From Polymorphospora lycopeni (lineage in GTDB: Bacteria > Actinomycetota > Actinomycetes > Mycobacteriales > Micromonosporaceae), in assembly GCF_042237075.1 (NCBI RefSeq), contig NZ_JBCGDC010000012.1:1-64000 (forward strand): a stretch of DNA of 64,000 bases, read 5' to 3'. The notes beneath the pieces were generated by a model. It had not been told where the DNA came from and did not search any database. It saw only the letters and a program-made list of their open reading frames with translations. Shown here in pieces: positions 56,201 to 64,000 of the stretch. Numbering within the stretch: position 1 is the first letter of the stretch; each line of letters starts with the position of its first letter. The position numbers and the translations under genes are program-made.

Positions 56201-56860
56201 GCCGTCGCCGCCGGCGTTGTCGGTACGCATCGCCCAGCCGATGCCGAGGGCGGCCCGGCGGACCGCCTCGGGCGGGCAGCCGGGGGCGCGGACCTCGACC
56301 ACCCGGTCCCACAGGTCGTCGCCGTCGCGGCCGGTGCCGCTGGCGCTGAGCGCGGCGGCGTAGGACCGGCGCGGGCCGGGCAGCGGCTCACCGGCGTCCG
56401 GGTCGGTGGTGTCGGCGGTCCAGCCGGGGTCGGCCAGCGGCAGGTCGCAGCAGACCACCTCGACGCCGCGCTGCCGGGCCCAGCGGATCGCGGCCAGTTC
56501 CGGGGAGAAGTCGGCGAACGGGTAGAAGCCCATCGGCCCGTCGGCGCCGTGGCTGCCGACCAGGGCCAGCGGAGCCTTCGCGGCCGGGTCGGACAGGTAC
56601 GGCAGCCAGCGCTGGAAGTCGGCCGGCAGCTCGATGCAGACGACCTCGGCCCCGGCGGCGTCCAGCAGTGCCGGAACCACCGCGGCCAGAGCCGGGCTGT
56701 GATGCCGCACCCCGATCAGGTAGGGCCGGACCGAACCGGCGAGGGCGTCGACGACGGCTCGCGGGTCGGCCGTCGTCGGCGGGGCCGTCGACGGGCTGGC
56801 CGCCACCGGGTCGGCGGTCGGCGGGGCCGTGTCGGTCGCCGTGCTGGACAGGGTCGTCAC
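53276..56860 (-). CDS. DUF5682-VWA fusion protein
   Basis: This 1194-aa protein has two parts. The N-terminal DUF5682-like region (about residues 30-780) contains YLIGVRHHSPALA, ELPADFQRWLPYL and AFHAPALL. The C-terminal part (about 830-1194) is a von Willebrand A domain with the MIDAS motif DVSGSM near 1030, GGGTHIAAAL near 1090 and SDFEEG. Such proteins usually act with MoxR AAA+ chaperones. The GTG at 56860 overlaps the MoxR stop (GTGA). The two parts are joined by the linker PDPSTTDPRAVVDAGSAAGP, whose DPRAVVDA also occurs near residue 33. In related clusters I recall these as separate genes, so the fusion is notable. Confidence 0.82.
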   Translation of the reverse strand: MTTLSSTATDTAPPTADPVAASPSTAPPTTADPRAVVDALAGSVRPYLIGVRHHSPALAAVVPALLDAAGAEVVCIELPADFQRWLPYLSDPAAKAPLALVGSHGADGPMGFYPFADFSPELAAIRWARQRGVEVVCCDLPLADPGWTADTTDPDAGEPLPGPRRSYAAALSASGTGRDGDDLWDRVVEVRAPGCPPEAVRRAALGIGWAMRTDNAGGDGVPARDLARERHMRQVLAQAGADGRRVAAVIGAFHAPALLAAPDRPDRSGPDTTDGGTPATTSLVPYAFDLLDSRSGYPAGIRDPRWQQLVLTAAGDPELIRAAAARAVTDLCRELRRAGHIAGTGEAAEAVRLADDLARLRDLPAPGRGEVLEAVTTVLGQGELLGRGRALAKALETVLVGAERGRIAPGTPRSGLGPAVEAELGGLRLPNPDSPKSREVRLDPLRTELDGRREILLQRLQVCGVGYGEPIAVSGTGDGAALTTRWQLAWTPSVAARLDLVGVRGVTAALAAAGTLRERFRREAAEGGPTGAQLLTGLRDAARCDLPELVTDRLELATVVLPGTGTLPELLAALDLLEALRREHLPGTTVDGRARAAELAVVLLDAAVRGLPGLAGSDTAADAAALVDLAVRAGEERIGLRLDEALDHLARAGSPLIQGAALAARVLLELTGPETLGSRVAGWIDAATGPDTRRHLRRLLGGLLTAAHPLLQSAPAALNPLLERIERLTDADFLDRLPALRGGFDVLTPAARDRMLHTVGERLGDRLDLTLSAPPELLASWAAADAAGRAALAARHIPIPDPSTTDPRAVVDAGSAAGPDTPTARIAPRDRWRLLLGRQPDRLPADARRYARALDELYGAGQGEGATDLGQAAGGGQEASFPTAREWADELEALFGTAVREEVIARAAENGRTDVLTELDPAAVRPSMELLTSVLSLAGGLPEAQLAKLRPLVRRLVEELTRELATQVRPALTGLTNPRPSRRPGGRINLARTLRANLAHTQRLGDGRTVVVPERPVFNTRTRTEADWRLVLVVDVSGSMEASVVWSALTAAVLAGVPTLSTHFLAFSTEVVDLTDRVDDPLSLLLEVRVGGGTHIAAALAHARSLVTVPSRTIVAVVSDFEEGYPLAGLLGEVRTLAGSGLHLLGCAALDDRGVPCYSVPVAEQLAAAGMPVAALSPLELARWVGDRIRGGSR

Positions 56861-58038
56861 CGCAGGCTCTCCCGCAGGTCCCAGAGCCGGCGCCACATCG
56901 CCGAGCCGTCCTCGGCGCGGCGGCGGACCGGGCCGTCCCAGTAGCCGAGCAGCCGGGCGTGGTCGTTCTCGTCGTCCTTGCGTACCACGCCGAGCAGGTG
57001 CCCGGGCACCAGGTCGAGCGCGTCCCCGCCGGGCAGGTACGCGGCGGCCAGACCGAGCGACACCGTCACCTGCACCGCCTCGGCGGTCGACATCGCCGTG
57101 CCGGGCCGTTCCACGTCCCAGCCCTCGCCCGATCGGCCGGAACGCAGGTCGCGGAACACGGTGACCAGGGCGTCCAGGACCGAGTCGTCCACCGCGTACG
57201 TCGCGCCGGCGCGCTGCACGGCGGCGGTGGCCTGCCGGCGGACCAGGTCGGTCTCGGTGTCCGCGTCCGCGATCGGGTGGATCGTCTCGAAGTTGAACCG
57301 GCGCTTCAGCGCCGAGGACATCTCCGACACGCCCCGGTCCCGCAGGTTGGCGGTCGCGATCACGGTGAACCCGGGCACCGCCCGGATCAGGCCGTCGCCG
57401 GTGCCGGCCAGCTCCGGCACGTTCATCCGCCGGTCGGACAGGATCGACACCAGCGCGTCCTGCACCTCGGGCAGGCAGCGGGTGACCTCCTCGATCCGGG
57501 CCACCCGGCCGGTGCGCATCGCGGTCAGCACCGGCGAGTCGACCAGCGCCTGCGGGGTCGGCCCCTGGGCGAGCAGCAGTGCGTAGTTCCAGCCGTACCG
57601 GAAGGCGTCCTCGGTGGTGCCGGCGGTGCCCTGCACCGTCAGCGCGCTGGTGCCGCAGACCGCGGCGGCCAGCAGCTCGGACAGCATGGACTTGGCGGTT
57701 CCGGGCTCGCCGACCAGCAACAGGCCCCGCTCGCCGGCGAGGGTGACCACGCACCGCTCGACCAGGCTCCGCTCACCGACGAACTTCGGCGAGATGGTCA
57801 TGCCGGCCGGCAGTTCGGTGCCGTCCGGGCCGGTGCGCCGGCCGGCGGGCAGCTTCAACGCCTCGCCGTCGCTGCCCCGGATGAAGGTGACCACGGCACG
57901 CGGGGTCAGCGCCCAGCCCGGTGGCCGGGCCCCGTCGTCGTACGCGGCCAGGAAGACCAGCTCGTCGGCGTAACGTTGTTCGGCCGAAAGGACCTGGGCG
58001 GCGGTCTCCGGCGGGCGGACGTGTTCCGTCACGGTCAC
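56857..58038 (-). CDS. MoxR-type AAA+ ATPase
   Basis: This 393-aa ATPase has Walker A GEPGTAKS at about 110-117 (Lys116, Ser117), a Walker B-like VARIEEV (about 179-185) and a sensor region (FTVIATANLRDRGVSEMSSALKRRF). It belongs to the MoxR/RavA clan, whose members pair with VWA proteins to remodel or assemble partners. The GTG at 58038 has GAGGA seven or eight bases upstream. It overlaps the DUF5682-VWA gene (GTGA), so they are translationally coupled; a 53-bp gap separates it from the 1685-aa gene. Confidence 0.9.
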   Translation of the reverse strand: MTVTEHVRPPETAAQVLSAEQRYADELVFLAAYDDGARPPGWALTPRAVVTFIRGSDGEALKLPAGRRTGPDGTELPAGMTISPKFVGERSLVERCVVTLAGERGLLLVGEPGTAKSMLSELLAAAVCGTSALTVQGTAGTTEDAFRYGWNYALLLAQGPTPQALVDSPVLTAMRTGRVARIEEVTRCLPEVQDALVSILSDRRMNVPELAGTGDGLIRAVPGFTVIATANLRDRGVSEMSSALKRRFNFETIHPIADADTETDLVRRQATAAVQRAGATYAVDDSVLDALVTVFRDLRSGRSGEGWDVERPGTAMSTAEAVQVTVSLGLAAAYLPGGDALDLVPGHLLGVVRKDDENDHARLLGYWDGPVRRRAEDGSAMWRRLWDLRESLR

Positions 58039-58091
58039 TTGTGTTCCTCGATCTCTCTGGTTCCGGGTGGGGTGTTCGGGACAGGGTCGGG

Positions 58092-61000
58092 TCAGCGGCG
58101 GTTGCCGCGGGTGGGCAGGTTTTCGAAGCGGGGCCGGTCGCCGTCGCGGAGGCGTTGCCAGGCCCGCCGGTAGAGGTCGGCGACGGGTTCGAACGGCACG
58201 GTCACGCCGAGCGCGGCCGTACCGTCGGGGGCGAGATCGAACAGGGCGACCTTCCATGCCTCGATCGGCGCCTGCCCGCTGCCGCGCTCCAGCCACGGGC
58301 CGGGCAGGAACAGCGACCGGCCGGCCCGGGGCCGGCTGGCCTCGATGACCAGGTCGGTGCCGGCCAGTTCGGCGCGGGCCGCCTTCAGCCGGGCCGGCTT
58401 CCAGCCGGTCCACTTCGCCGTGTTGCGATCGGTCGGGTCCGGCATGGCCAGCAGCATCAGGTACGTCGCCGCCGCGTCGGCGTCCAGGCCGTGTCTCCCG
58501 GCGACCTCGGCGACCAGGTCGGCCACCGACCGGGTCGGGTCCTGCGGCCACCAGGTCCCGTCCGCCGCCGGCGCGCCGCCGTCCGGCTGCCCCGGATCGC
58601 CGAGCAGCGCCGCGAACCGCGGGTCGCGGACCAGGCGCAGTGCCACCTCCGTCGGGTACGGCTTGGCCGCGTCGTCCCGCAGCGCCGGCAGGTACGGGTC
58701 CGTCCCGGCGGCGTCGAGCAGGTCGGGCCGCAGTGCGGGCGACGGTTGGCTGTCGTGGGTGGCCAGGACGATGGCGCCGTACCGTTCCCAGCCCGGTCCG
58801 GTCTCCGACGGGCTGCCCGCCACCTGGCGGAACACGGGCAGGGAGACGTACTGGTCGAGGTCGAGCAGCAGGTCGGGGTTGGCCAGCCGGTCGCGCAGCG
58901 CACCCAGTGCGGCCGGCAGCGCGGCCCGGCACGGCTCACCGGCCGGCGTGTGGTGGGCGACCCAGGCCGCCAGGGCAACCGTGCCGCGCAGCACCCGGCC
59001 GGTGAAGCCCGCTCCCGCGCCGTCGACCGGCAGCGCCCGGTCGCCCTTGATCCGGAAGGCCAGATCGGTGCTCAGCTCGACCGAACGGGCCGGGTCGAGC
59101 AGGGCCGGCAGCGCCTTCGCGGGTCCCCAGTCGGTGCGGACCGCGCGCACCGCCTCGGCGAGCAACTGTTCGGGCACCATCACCCGTCGCCCCACGGCGG
59201 CGTTCCAGACCGCCGCGGCGGCGGCCACGTCCGGACCCTCGGTCCACAGCCGGGCCGGGTCGTCCGGCACCAGTGCCGACACCACGGCCCGCCGGACCTG
59301 CGAGTTGGCCTCCCTGAGCACTCCGAAGGCCAGGTTGAGCTCGCCGACCTGCCGGACCCCGAGCGCCTTGCGCAACCCGGTCGGCACGGTGCTCTCCGAG
59401 TCGGCGTACGGCAGGCCGGACAGCACCAGCTTCGCGGCGGTGGGGGTGACGCCGGTCAGCTCGGAGAACAGCTCGGCCGCTTCCGGTCGCCAGGACAGCG
59501 GGCCACGCGCGGCCCACTCGGTGCGGAAGCCGGCCAGCCAGCCGGCCGGCCGTTCGTCACCGACCGGCGCCGAGGACTGCACCGTGTACGGCTCGGGCAC
59601 GGCGAACACGCCGGCCGGGTCGTGGTACAACGCGTCGAAGGAGTAGCCGGTGGACGTGCCGCTGGAGTCGAGGATGGCGATGAACACCCCGTCGGACAAC
59701 GGCAGGATGCCCGGTCCGGGATACCGGCGCGAGCCGTCGGGGTTGTTCAGGTCGTCGTCGAGCAGGTGCAGCGTGAACCGGCGCCACATGGCCGGTTCGG
59801 CCGCCGTGCTCAGGTCGAGCCGGTCCAGCTCGGTGAGCAGGGCGCCCAGCGTCTCGCGGTGTTCGTCCGGCGTGACCGCCGCGACGGCCCGGTAGGCCAC
59901 GGCCGCGACACCGCCGAGCAGGGGCCACCAGTTCAGGCCGTTCGGCAGCGACGGCCCGTCGAGGTGCAGCCGTACGGCGGGTTCGCCGCCGGTGGCGGCG
60001 GACCGCTGGGCGGTGATCGCCTGGAACTGGGTGAAGACGTGGACCACCCTGCCCGCCCCGTAGGCCGAGCCACGCAGGCCGTCCAGTGCCATGTTGAGCT
60101 GCTCGTCGGTGGGTCCGGTCACGCCGGCCGTCGGCTTCACCGTCTTCGGGGCGGACAACGACCTGGTGAGCCGCTCGGTCAGCGCGTCCAGGTCGGTATG
60201 CACCCGGGCGGCCAGCCGCAGCACCCCGGTCACCCCGGCGATCAGCGCGTCGTGGCTGACCGCCGGCAACGTCGAGCGGACCAGCTCGACCAGCGCGTCC
60301 TTGTCGGGTTCGCCGGCGGATGCTCCGGAGCCGGAGGTGCCGGTCGGTGCGACGACCGCCGGGACGGCGGCGACGAGGCCGGTGCTGGCCCGGGTGGCGG
60401 TGGTCGACCGGGATCGGGTCGCCGCCTGGGTCGCGGCCCGCGCGGCCTGTTCGGCCAGGACGGCGCGGTGTTCGTCGAGGGCCACCTTCAGCAGCACGTC
60501 GGCGACGTCCCGGTCCATCCGGCGCAGGGCGGCGGAGCCGGCCGGGTCCCGGGCCAGCATGGCGCCGAGGAACCGCTCTCCCGGCAGCGGAAGCGCGTCG
60601 GGGTGGTCGTCCCGGGTGGTCGACGGTCCGACGACGGTGCACACCATCCCGTCCGGGTCGACCAGGACGAGTCCCTTGAGGACGGCCCGCGGCCGGTCGT
60701 CGCCGGGCAGCACCAGCGCCGCGATCGGCTCCCGTCCGGCGGCCACGGTGACGGTACGACCGGCCAGGTCCTCGCCGCGTACCGAGCCGTCCGGCAGCGT
60801 GACCACCCGCCAGCCGAGCAGACCGTCCACCGGTACGGCGGCCGGGGTGGCCCGGTCGGACAGGGCCGGCCGCAGCCAGCTGGCCGACTCCTGGAGGTGG
60901 CCGCCCTCTGCCGGCAGGTCGGCCAGGAACCGGGGCAGGCTGCGCCGGCCGTGGGTGTTGCCGGCCGGGTCGTACTCGCGCCAGCCGAAGCTGTCGTCGT

Positions 61001-63149
61001 CCTCGCCCCGGCGGTACACCCAGTGGGAGGTGCCGTCGGTGATGACCGGTACCTCGGACGGGACCGCGGTGTCACCGACGTGCAGTACGCCGTCGCCGGT
61101 GGTCCGCCCGCCGCCGGCCAGTGGCAGGGTGACCCCGTTCCCGCGCGGCCGGTTGCCGCGGCGCCCGCTCTGGATGGGCTGCGGCTCGCCGGGCGACGAG
61201 TGCCAGTAGCCGCGCGGGTCGTAGCCGAGGGACTGGGAACTCCAGTAGACCAACAGGTGGCCGTCGACGTAGTGGTAGCCGGGCTGCCCCCACATGTCGC
61301 CGGCCGGAATACGCAGGTCGTGGCGCAGCACGATGCCCTCGGCGCCGATCACGCGCACCGTGGTCGGCCCGCCCAGGATCACGTACGGCCAGGCTTCCTG
61401 CCGGGTCACCTCGACCCGGCGGTCCCCGCCGGTCACCTCCTGCCAGGCCAGCTCCCAGTCCGGCCAGCCCAGCTCGTCGATGATCCCGCCGCGCAGGCTG
61501 CGGGCGACGTGCTCGGCGAGGTCGATGTCGAGGGCCTGCCCGAGGTCGCCCTCCGGCCCGCCGTCACCGGGCCGGACGGGGTCGTCGGACACCAGGCGCA
61601 GCGCCTCGACCGGGAGCCGGCCCAGCCAGTCCACCGACTGCGGAAGGTACGGCAGCCCGACGGCGAGGCGGTCGCGGACCCGGGCCCGCAGCCAGTCGGT
61701 CAGCATCGGCCGGACGCCCGGCGTGTCGACCAGCCGGTGCAGGGCGTGCGGCTGGTTGTCGAACTGGTCGAGGCCCCGGCGCAGGGCCCCGGTGAACCGG
61801 TCGTCGCCGGCCACGGCGAGCAGATCCCGCTCTCCCCCGCCCTTGGTCCAGCTCGCCAGGTCCAGGATGTCGCGCTCCTTCGGCGCGGCAACCGGGAGCT
61901 CGCGGGCGAGCAGCAGGTCGAGCAGGTCCAGGTCGCCGTCAGCATCGAGGGTCTCGCCGCTGCCGGCCAGTTCGGCGCGCAGCCGGTCGGCCATCCGCTC
62001 GACGAGCGGGTACAGTTCCGCCACCCGGTGGCGGTGGTGGCCGGAGTTGGCCCGGCTCACGAAACGGCGCAGCCAGCCGACGGAGCCGTCCTGTGGGCGG
62101 GCCGGGTCCGGCACGTCCGGGGCGAACAGTCCGTCAAGCGCCCCGGTGTCGGTCAACAGGGCCAGCCAGGGGACCAGATTGTCCCGGTCGGCGGGCATCA
62201 GGTCGAGCAGGCTGCCGCGGATCGCCGGGTCGCGGCCGGCCAGCTCCGTCAACGCCGGCAGGTGCGCCTTCCACCAGCCGGGGGGCGCCTCGGCCGCCAC
62301 CGGCAGCCGGATCAGCTCGGTCAGATAGGCCGCCGCACGGTCGGCGACGGCGGCGGCGCCCGTACCGGCGGCCTTCGTCGCGGTCCGGACCAGCCGGTTC
62401 ACCGTGCTGGCCGACTGCGTGGACGGCACCACGCCGGCGGCCGCGGCCCGCAGCGCCAGCCGGCAGAACCGCTCCAGCGCCTCGTCGGGCGGCAATTGGG
62501 CGGACAACTCCTTCGCGTGGCCGGCCAACGCGGTCGCGGACACCACCCTGGCCGCCGCGAACTCCACGTAGACCTCGTCGAGCCGGGTCAGGTCGACCGG
62601 CAGGCCGTGCTGCGCCTCCGCCTTGCGCGCCTTGTTGAACAGCTGCGTCGCGTAGGTGTCCTGCCCGGCGGCCAGGAACACCCGTGCCGCCTGCTCGAAG
62701 AACGTCGGCAGGAGGTGCGGCAGCGTACGGGCGAACCGGTCGGCGACGGCCTGGTGCCCGTCCAGGGCGGCCTTCGGCCGCGACCGGACCTGCTTGGCCA
62801 GCTTCTGCAACTCCGGCACCACCGCCAGCGCGTGCCGGCCGTCGGCCGGGTGGTGTACGAGCACCCACTCCGGGAAGGCCAACGGGCGGCGCAGGCCCAG
62901 CCCGACGACGGCCGGCTCGGCACCCGGTGCCAGGCCGAGAAACCCGACGGCGATGTCCTCGCCCTCGCCCAGGGCGGCGTCGACCAGGCGGACCACCGGC
63001 CGGTCGTCGAGGGCCGGGTGCCGGTAGGTGCGGGCGGTGAGCGGCACCGCCCGGTCGCCGGCCACGGCGGTGTCGGCCGGCAGCACCGCGCCGGCGGCCA
63101 GCAGGCTGTCGGTCGACTCCTCACCCGACCCGGTCGTCATCCCGGTCAC
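58092..63149 (-). CDS. 1685-residue uncharacterised protein of the MoxR/VWA cassette
   Basis: This long protein has no recognisable catalytic motif. The N-terminal part has helical, TPR-like stretches (AARVFLAAGQDTYATQLFNKARKAEAQ near 140). The centre has a beta-rich segment with GYHYVDGHLLVYWSSQSLGYDPRGYWHSS and repeated Trp/Gly motifs suggesting a beta-propeller or similar fold. An Ala/Thr/Ser-rich linker (about 1000-1040) separates a C-terminal half ending in WQRLRDGDRPRFENLPTRGNRR. The GTG start at 63149 overlaps the DUF4132 stop (GTGA). It is probably a scaffold or effector of the cassette. Confidence 0.72.
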   Translation of the reverse strand: MTGMTTGSGEESTDSLLAAGAVLPADTAVAGDRAVPLTARTYRHPALDDRPVVRLVDAALGEGEDIAVGFLGLAPGAEPAVVGLGLRRPLAFPEWVLVHHPADGRHALAVVPELQKLAKQVRSRPKAALDGHQAVADRFARTLPHLLPTFFEQAARVFLAAGQDTYATQLFNKARKAEAQHGLPVDLTRLDEVYVEFAAARVVSATALAGHAKELSAQLPPDEALERFCRLALRAAAAGVVPSTQSASTVNRLVRTATKAAGTGAAAVADRAAAYLTELIRLPVAAEAPPGWWKAHLPALTELAGRDPAIRGSLLDLMPADRDNLVPWLALLTDTGALDGLFAPDVPDPARPQDGSVGWLRRFVSRANSGHHRHRVAELYPLVERMADRLRAELAGSGETLDADGDLDLLDLLLARELPVAAPKERDILDLASWTKGGGERDLLAVAGDDRFTGALRRGLDQFDNQPHALHRLVDTPGVRPMLTDWLRARVRDRLAVGLPYLPQSVDWLGRLPVEALRLVSDDPVRPGDGGPEGDLGQALDIDLAEHVARSLRGGIIDELGWPDWELAWQEVTGGDRRVEVTRQEAWPYVILGGPTTVRVIGAEGIVLRHDLRIPAGDMWGQPGYHYVDGHLLVYWSSQSLGYDPRGYWHSSPGEPQPIQSGRRGNRPRGNGVTLPLAGGGRTTGDGVLHVGDTAVPSEVPVITDGTSHWVYRRGEDDDSFGWREYDPAGNTHGRRSLPRFLADLPAEGGHLQESASWLRPALSDRATPAAVPVDGLLGWRVVTLPDGSVRGEDLAGRTVTVAAGREPIAALVLPGDDRPRAVLKGLVLVDPDGMVCTVVGPSTTRDDHPDALPLPGERFLGAMLARDPAGSAALRRMDRDVADVLLKVALDEHRAVLAEQAARAATQAATRSRSTTATRASTGLVAAVPAVVAPTGTSGSGASAGEPDKDALVELVRSTLPAVSHDALIAGVTGVLRLAARVHTDLDALTERLTRSLSAPKTVKPTAGVTGPTDEQLNMALDGLRGSAYGAGRVVHVFTQFQAITAQRSAATGGEPAVRLHLDGPSLPNGLNWWPLLGGVAAVAYRAVAAVTPDEHRETLGALLTELDRLDLSTAAEPAMWRRFTLHLLDDDLNNPDGSRRYPGPGILPLSDGVFIAILDSSGTSTGYSFDALYHDPAGVFAVPEPYTVQSSAPVGDERPAGWLAGFRTEWAARGPLSWRPEAAELFSELTGVTPTAAKLVLSGLPYADSESTVPTGLRKALGVRQVGELNLAFGVLREANSQVRRAVVSALVPDDPARLWTEGPDVAAAAAVWNAAVGRRVMVPEQLLAEAVRAVRTDWGPAKALPALLDPARSVELSTDLAFRIKGDRALPVDGAGAGFTGRVLRGTVALAAWVAHHTPAGEPCRAALPAALGALRDRLANPDLLLDLDQYVSLPVFRQVAGSPSETGPGWERYGAIVLATHDSQPSPALRPDLLDAAGTDPYLPALRDDAAKPYPTEVALRLVRDPRFAALLGDPGQPDGGAPAADGTWWPQDPTRSVADLVAEVAGRHGLDADAAATYLMLLAMPDPTDRNTAKWTGWKPARLKAARAELAGTDLVIEASRPRAGRSLFLPGPWLERGSGQAPIEAWKVALFDLAPDGTAALGVTVPFEPVADLYRRAWQRLRDGDRPRFENLPTRGNRR

Positions 63150-64000
63150 GACTGCTCCCCCGTTCCCGTCAGGGCGCCGGACAACGCCGTCGCCATCCGC
63201 ATTCCTTCCGACCAGGCCACCGGCCCGACCTCGGTCAACCGCAGCATCGGTCCCTCCACCACCGACCAGGAGAGGGTGCCCAGGGTCGCCTCGGAGTCCC
63301 AGTAGTCCTCGTCGAACCAGATGGCGGCCTCGACCGTGTGGCCGGCCTCCCAGACCCGGCACCTGACCTGTGAGCCGGAGACCCGGAAGCCGAGGGTGGC
63401 GGCCCGGGCGGCCAGCCGGTTGGGGACCGTGGTGCCGCGGAAGTCGGTGATCGTGGTGTCCCGGTCCTTCAGGTTGGCGGGCCTGTCCCAGGTGCCCCGG
63501 TGCAGTTGCTCGACCCGCTGGGTCACGTCCAGTTCGCCGGCGAACTCGCGCAGGTCGGCCAGGTCGGGCAGGCGCACCGGGTGGGGCAGTACGGCGCTGG
63601 CCGGCGAGAGCCGGACGGTCTCCCCGTCGAGGTTGACCACGCGCAGGTCGCCGGTGTCGGTGACGTCCCGCAGGAAACCCGGCTCGGCCGGGTCGTCCCC
63701 GAGCACCACGAGGTCGCGCAGCGCGTCCCGCCAGGCCGGGTCCGGCCAGATCCGGGCCAGCAGCCCGGTCGGCACCGGCAGCGAGGACACCACCCAACCG
63801 TCGACCCGGGCCAGGCATTCCGCGCTGTGCCGGTCCAGCCACTGGGCGAGTTGGCGCAGCCGGTCCACCTCGGGGTCGTCCCGCAGCACCTTCGGCAGGG
63901 TCTTCAGTGGACGGCCGGTGGCCCGCGGGCCGGTGGCCCGGGCCGCCACCTTTCCGTCCACCAGAGAGATCTCGTACGAGTCTCCCACCGGTAACCAGCC
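63146..64000 (-). CDS. DUF4132 (MolR-like) protein, C-terminal part; gene runs off the window
   Basis: The frame is open to the window edge; the GTG at 63988 is not a convincing start because upstream codons (GWLPV) continue a family pattern. Visible text matches DUF4132: WLPVGDSYEISLVDGKVAARATG...RPLKTLPKVLRDDPEVDRLRQLAQWLDRHSAECLARVDGWVV. DUF4132 proteins are large and of unknown role, some linked to molybdate/MolR-type regulation. Only the last ~285 residues are here. Its stop overlaps the next gene (GTGA). Confidence 0.75.
   Translation of the reverse strand, partial: GWLPVGDSYEISLVDGKVAARATGPRATGRPLKTLPKVLRDDPEVDRLRQLAQWLDRHSAECLARVDGWVVSSLPVPTGLLARIWPDPAWRDALRDLVVLGDDPAEPGFLRDVTDTGDLRVVNLDGETVRLSPASAVLPHPVRLPDLADLREFAGELDVTQRVEQLHRGTWDRPANLKDRDTTITDFRGTTVPNRLAARAATLGFRVSGSQVRCRVWEAGHTVEAAIWFDEDYWDSEATLGTLSWSVVEGPMLRLTEVGPVAWSEGMRMATALSGALTGTGEQS

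Noticed and set aside
57921..63305. Giant plus-strand ORF of 1794 codons opposite the cassette
   Set aside because: It is the mirror of the real 1685-aa frame; its protein is Gly/Arg/Pro/Gln-rich with no domain, a common effect of high-GC codon bias.

Overview
The window is high-GC DNA (roughly 70% or more by eye) with many GTG starts, stop/start overlaps between genes, and actinomycete gene families (SARP regulator, DUF6069, MMPL, modular type I PKS, SWIM/MoxR cassette). It most resembles an actinomycete chromosome, plausibly Micromonosporaceae; the genus cannot be fixed from the sequence. No rRNA, tRNA, CRISPR array, integrase or insertion sequence was found.

Layout. (1) 1-6115: a hydroxyproline catabolic locus. 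It has the tail of a BFD-type FAD dehydrogenase, ketoglutarate-semialdehyde dehydrogenase, a DapA-fold deaminase, a hydroxyproline 2-epimerase and a GntR/FCD regulator, with a perfect palindromic operator ahead of the dehydrogenase. A prolidase-like amidohydrolase follows. (2) 6150-31000: general accessory genes. These are a secreted M6-type protease, hemerythrin, a large SARP/AAA regulator, DUF817, a divergent NAD+-dependent DNA ligase, an MFS-CDF pair, a TetR-controlled DUF2306/serine hydrolase/SDR operon with a clear operator, a second MFS with a coupled leader ORF, a decayed membrane gene, a SecD-P1-like protein and small enzymes. Two copies of a ~61-bp palindromic repeat lie here.

(3) 31340-48116 (perhaps to 49574): a compact lipid/polyketide biosynthetic cluster. 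A paired-palindrome control region precedes an AMP-ligase and an MMPL transporter. Then come a fused acyl-CoA-dehydrogenase/di-iron-oxygenase, a fatty acyl-AMP ligase, one PKS module (ACP-KS-AT-DH-KR-ACP, no thioesterase), an SRPBCC protein, a stand-alone thioester-reductase-like SDR and a class III aminotransferase. The inferred route is: FAAL loads a fatty acid on the N-terminal ACP, the module adds one malonyl unit as a 2-enoyl group, the reductase releases an aldehyde, the aminotransferase makes an amine, and the fusion protein oxidises the chain and/or nitrogen. The product would be a lipid amine or N-oxidised derivative. An assembly seam (an N plus a 95-bp duplication) lies at 35319-35528.

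(4) 49827-51250: small genes and an FtsX-permease remnant. (5) 51360-64000: a tightly overlapping minus-strand cassette. In transcription order it is DUF4132 (cut by the window end), a 1685-aa uncharacterised protein, a MoxR-type AAA+ ATPase, a DUF5682-VWA fusion and a SWIM zinc-finger protein. It resembles multi-component MoxR/VWA systems of unknown or conflict-related function.

The two most promising systems are the PKS/FAAL cluster with its ACAD/di-iron fusion, and the DUF4132-MoxR-VWA-SWIM cassette.
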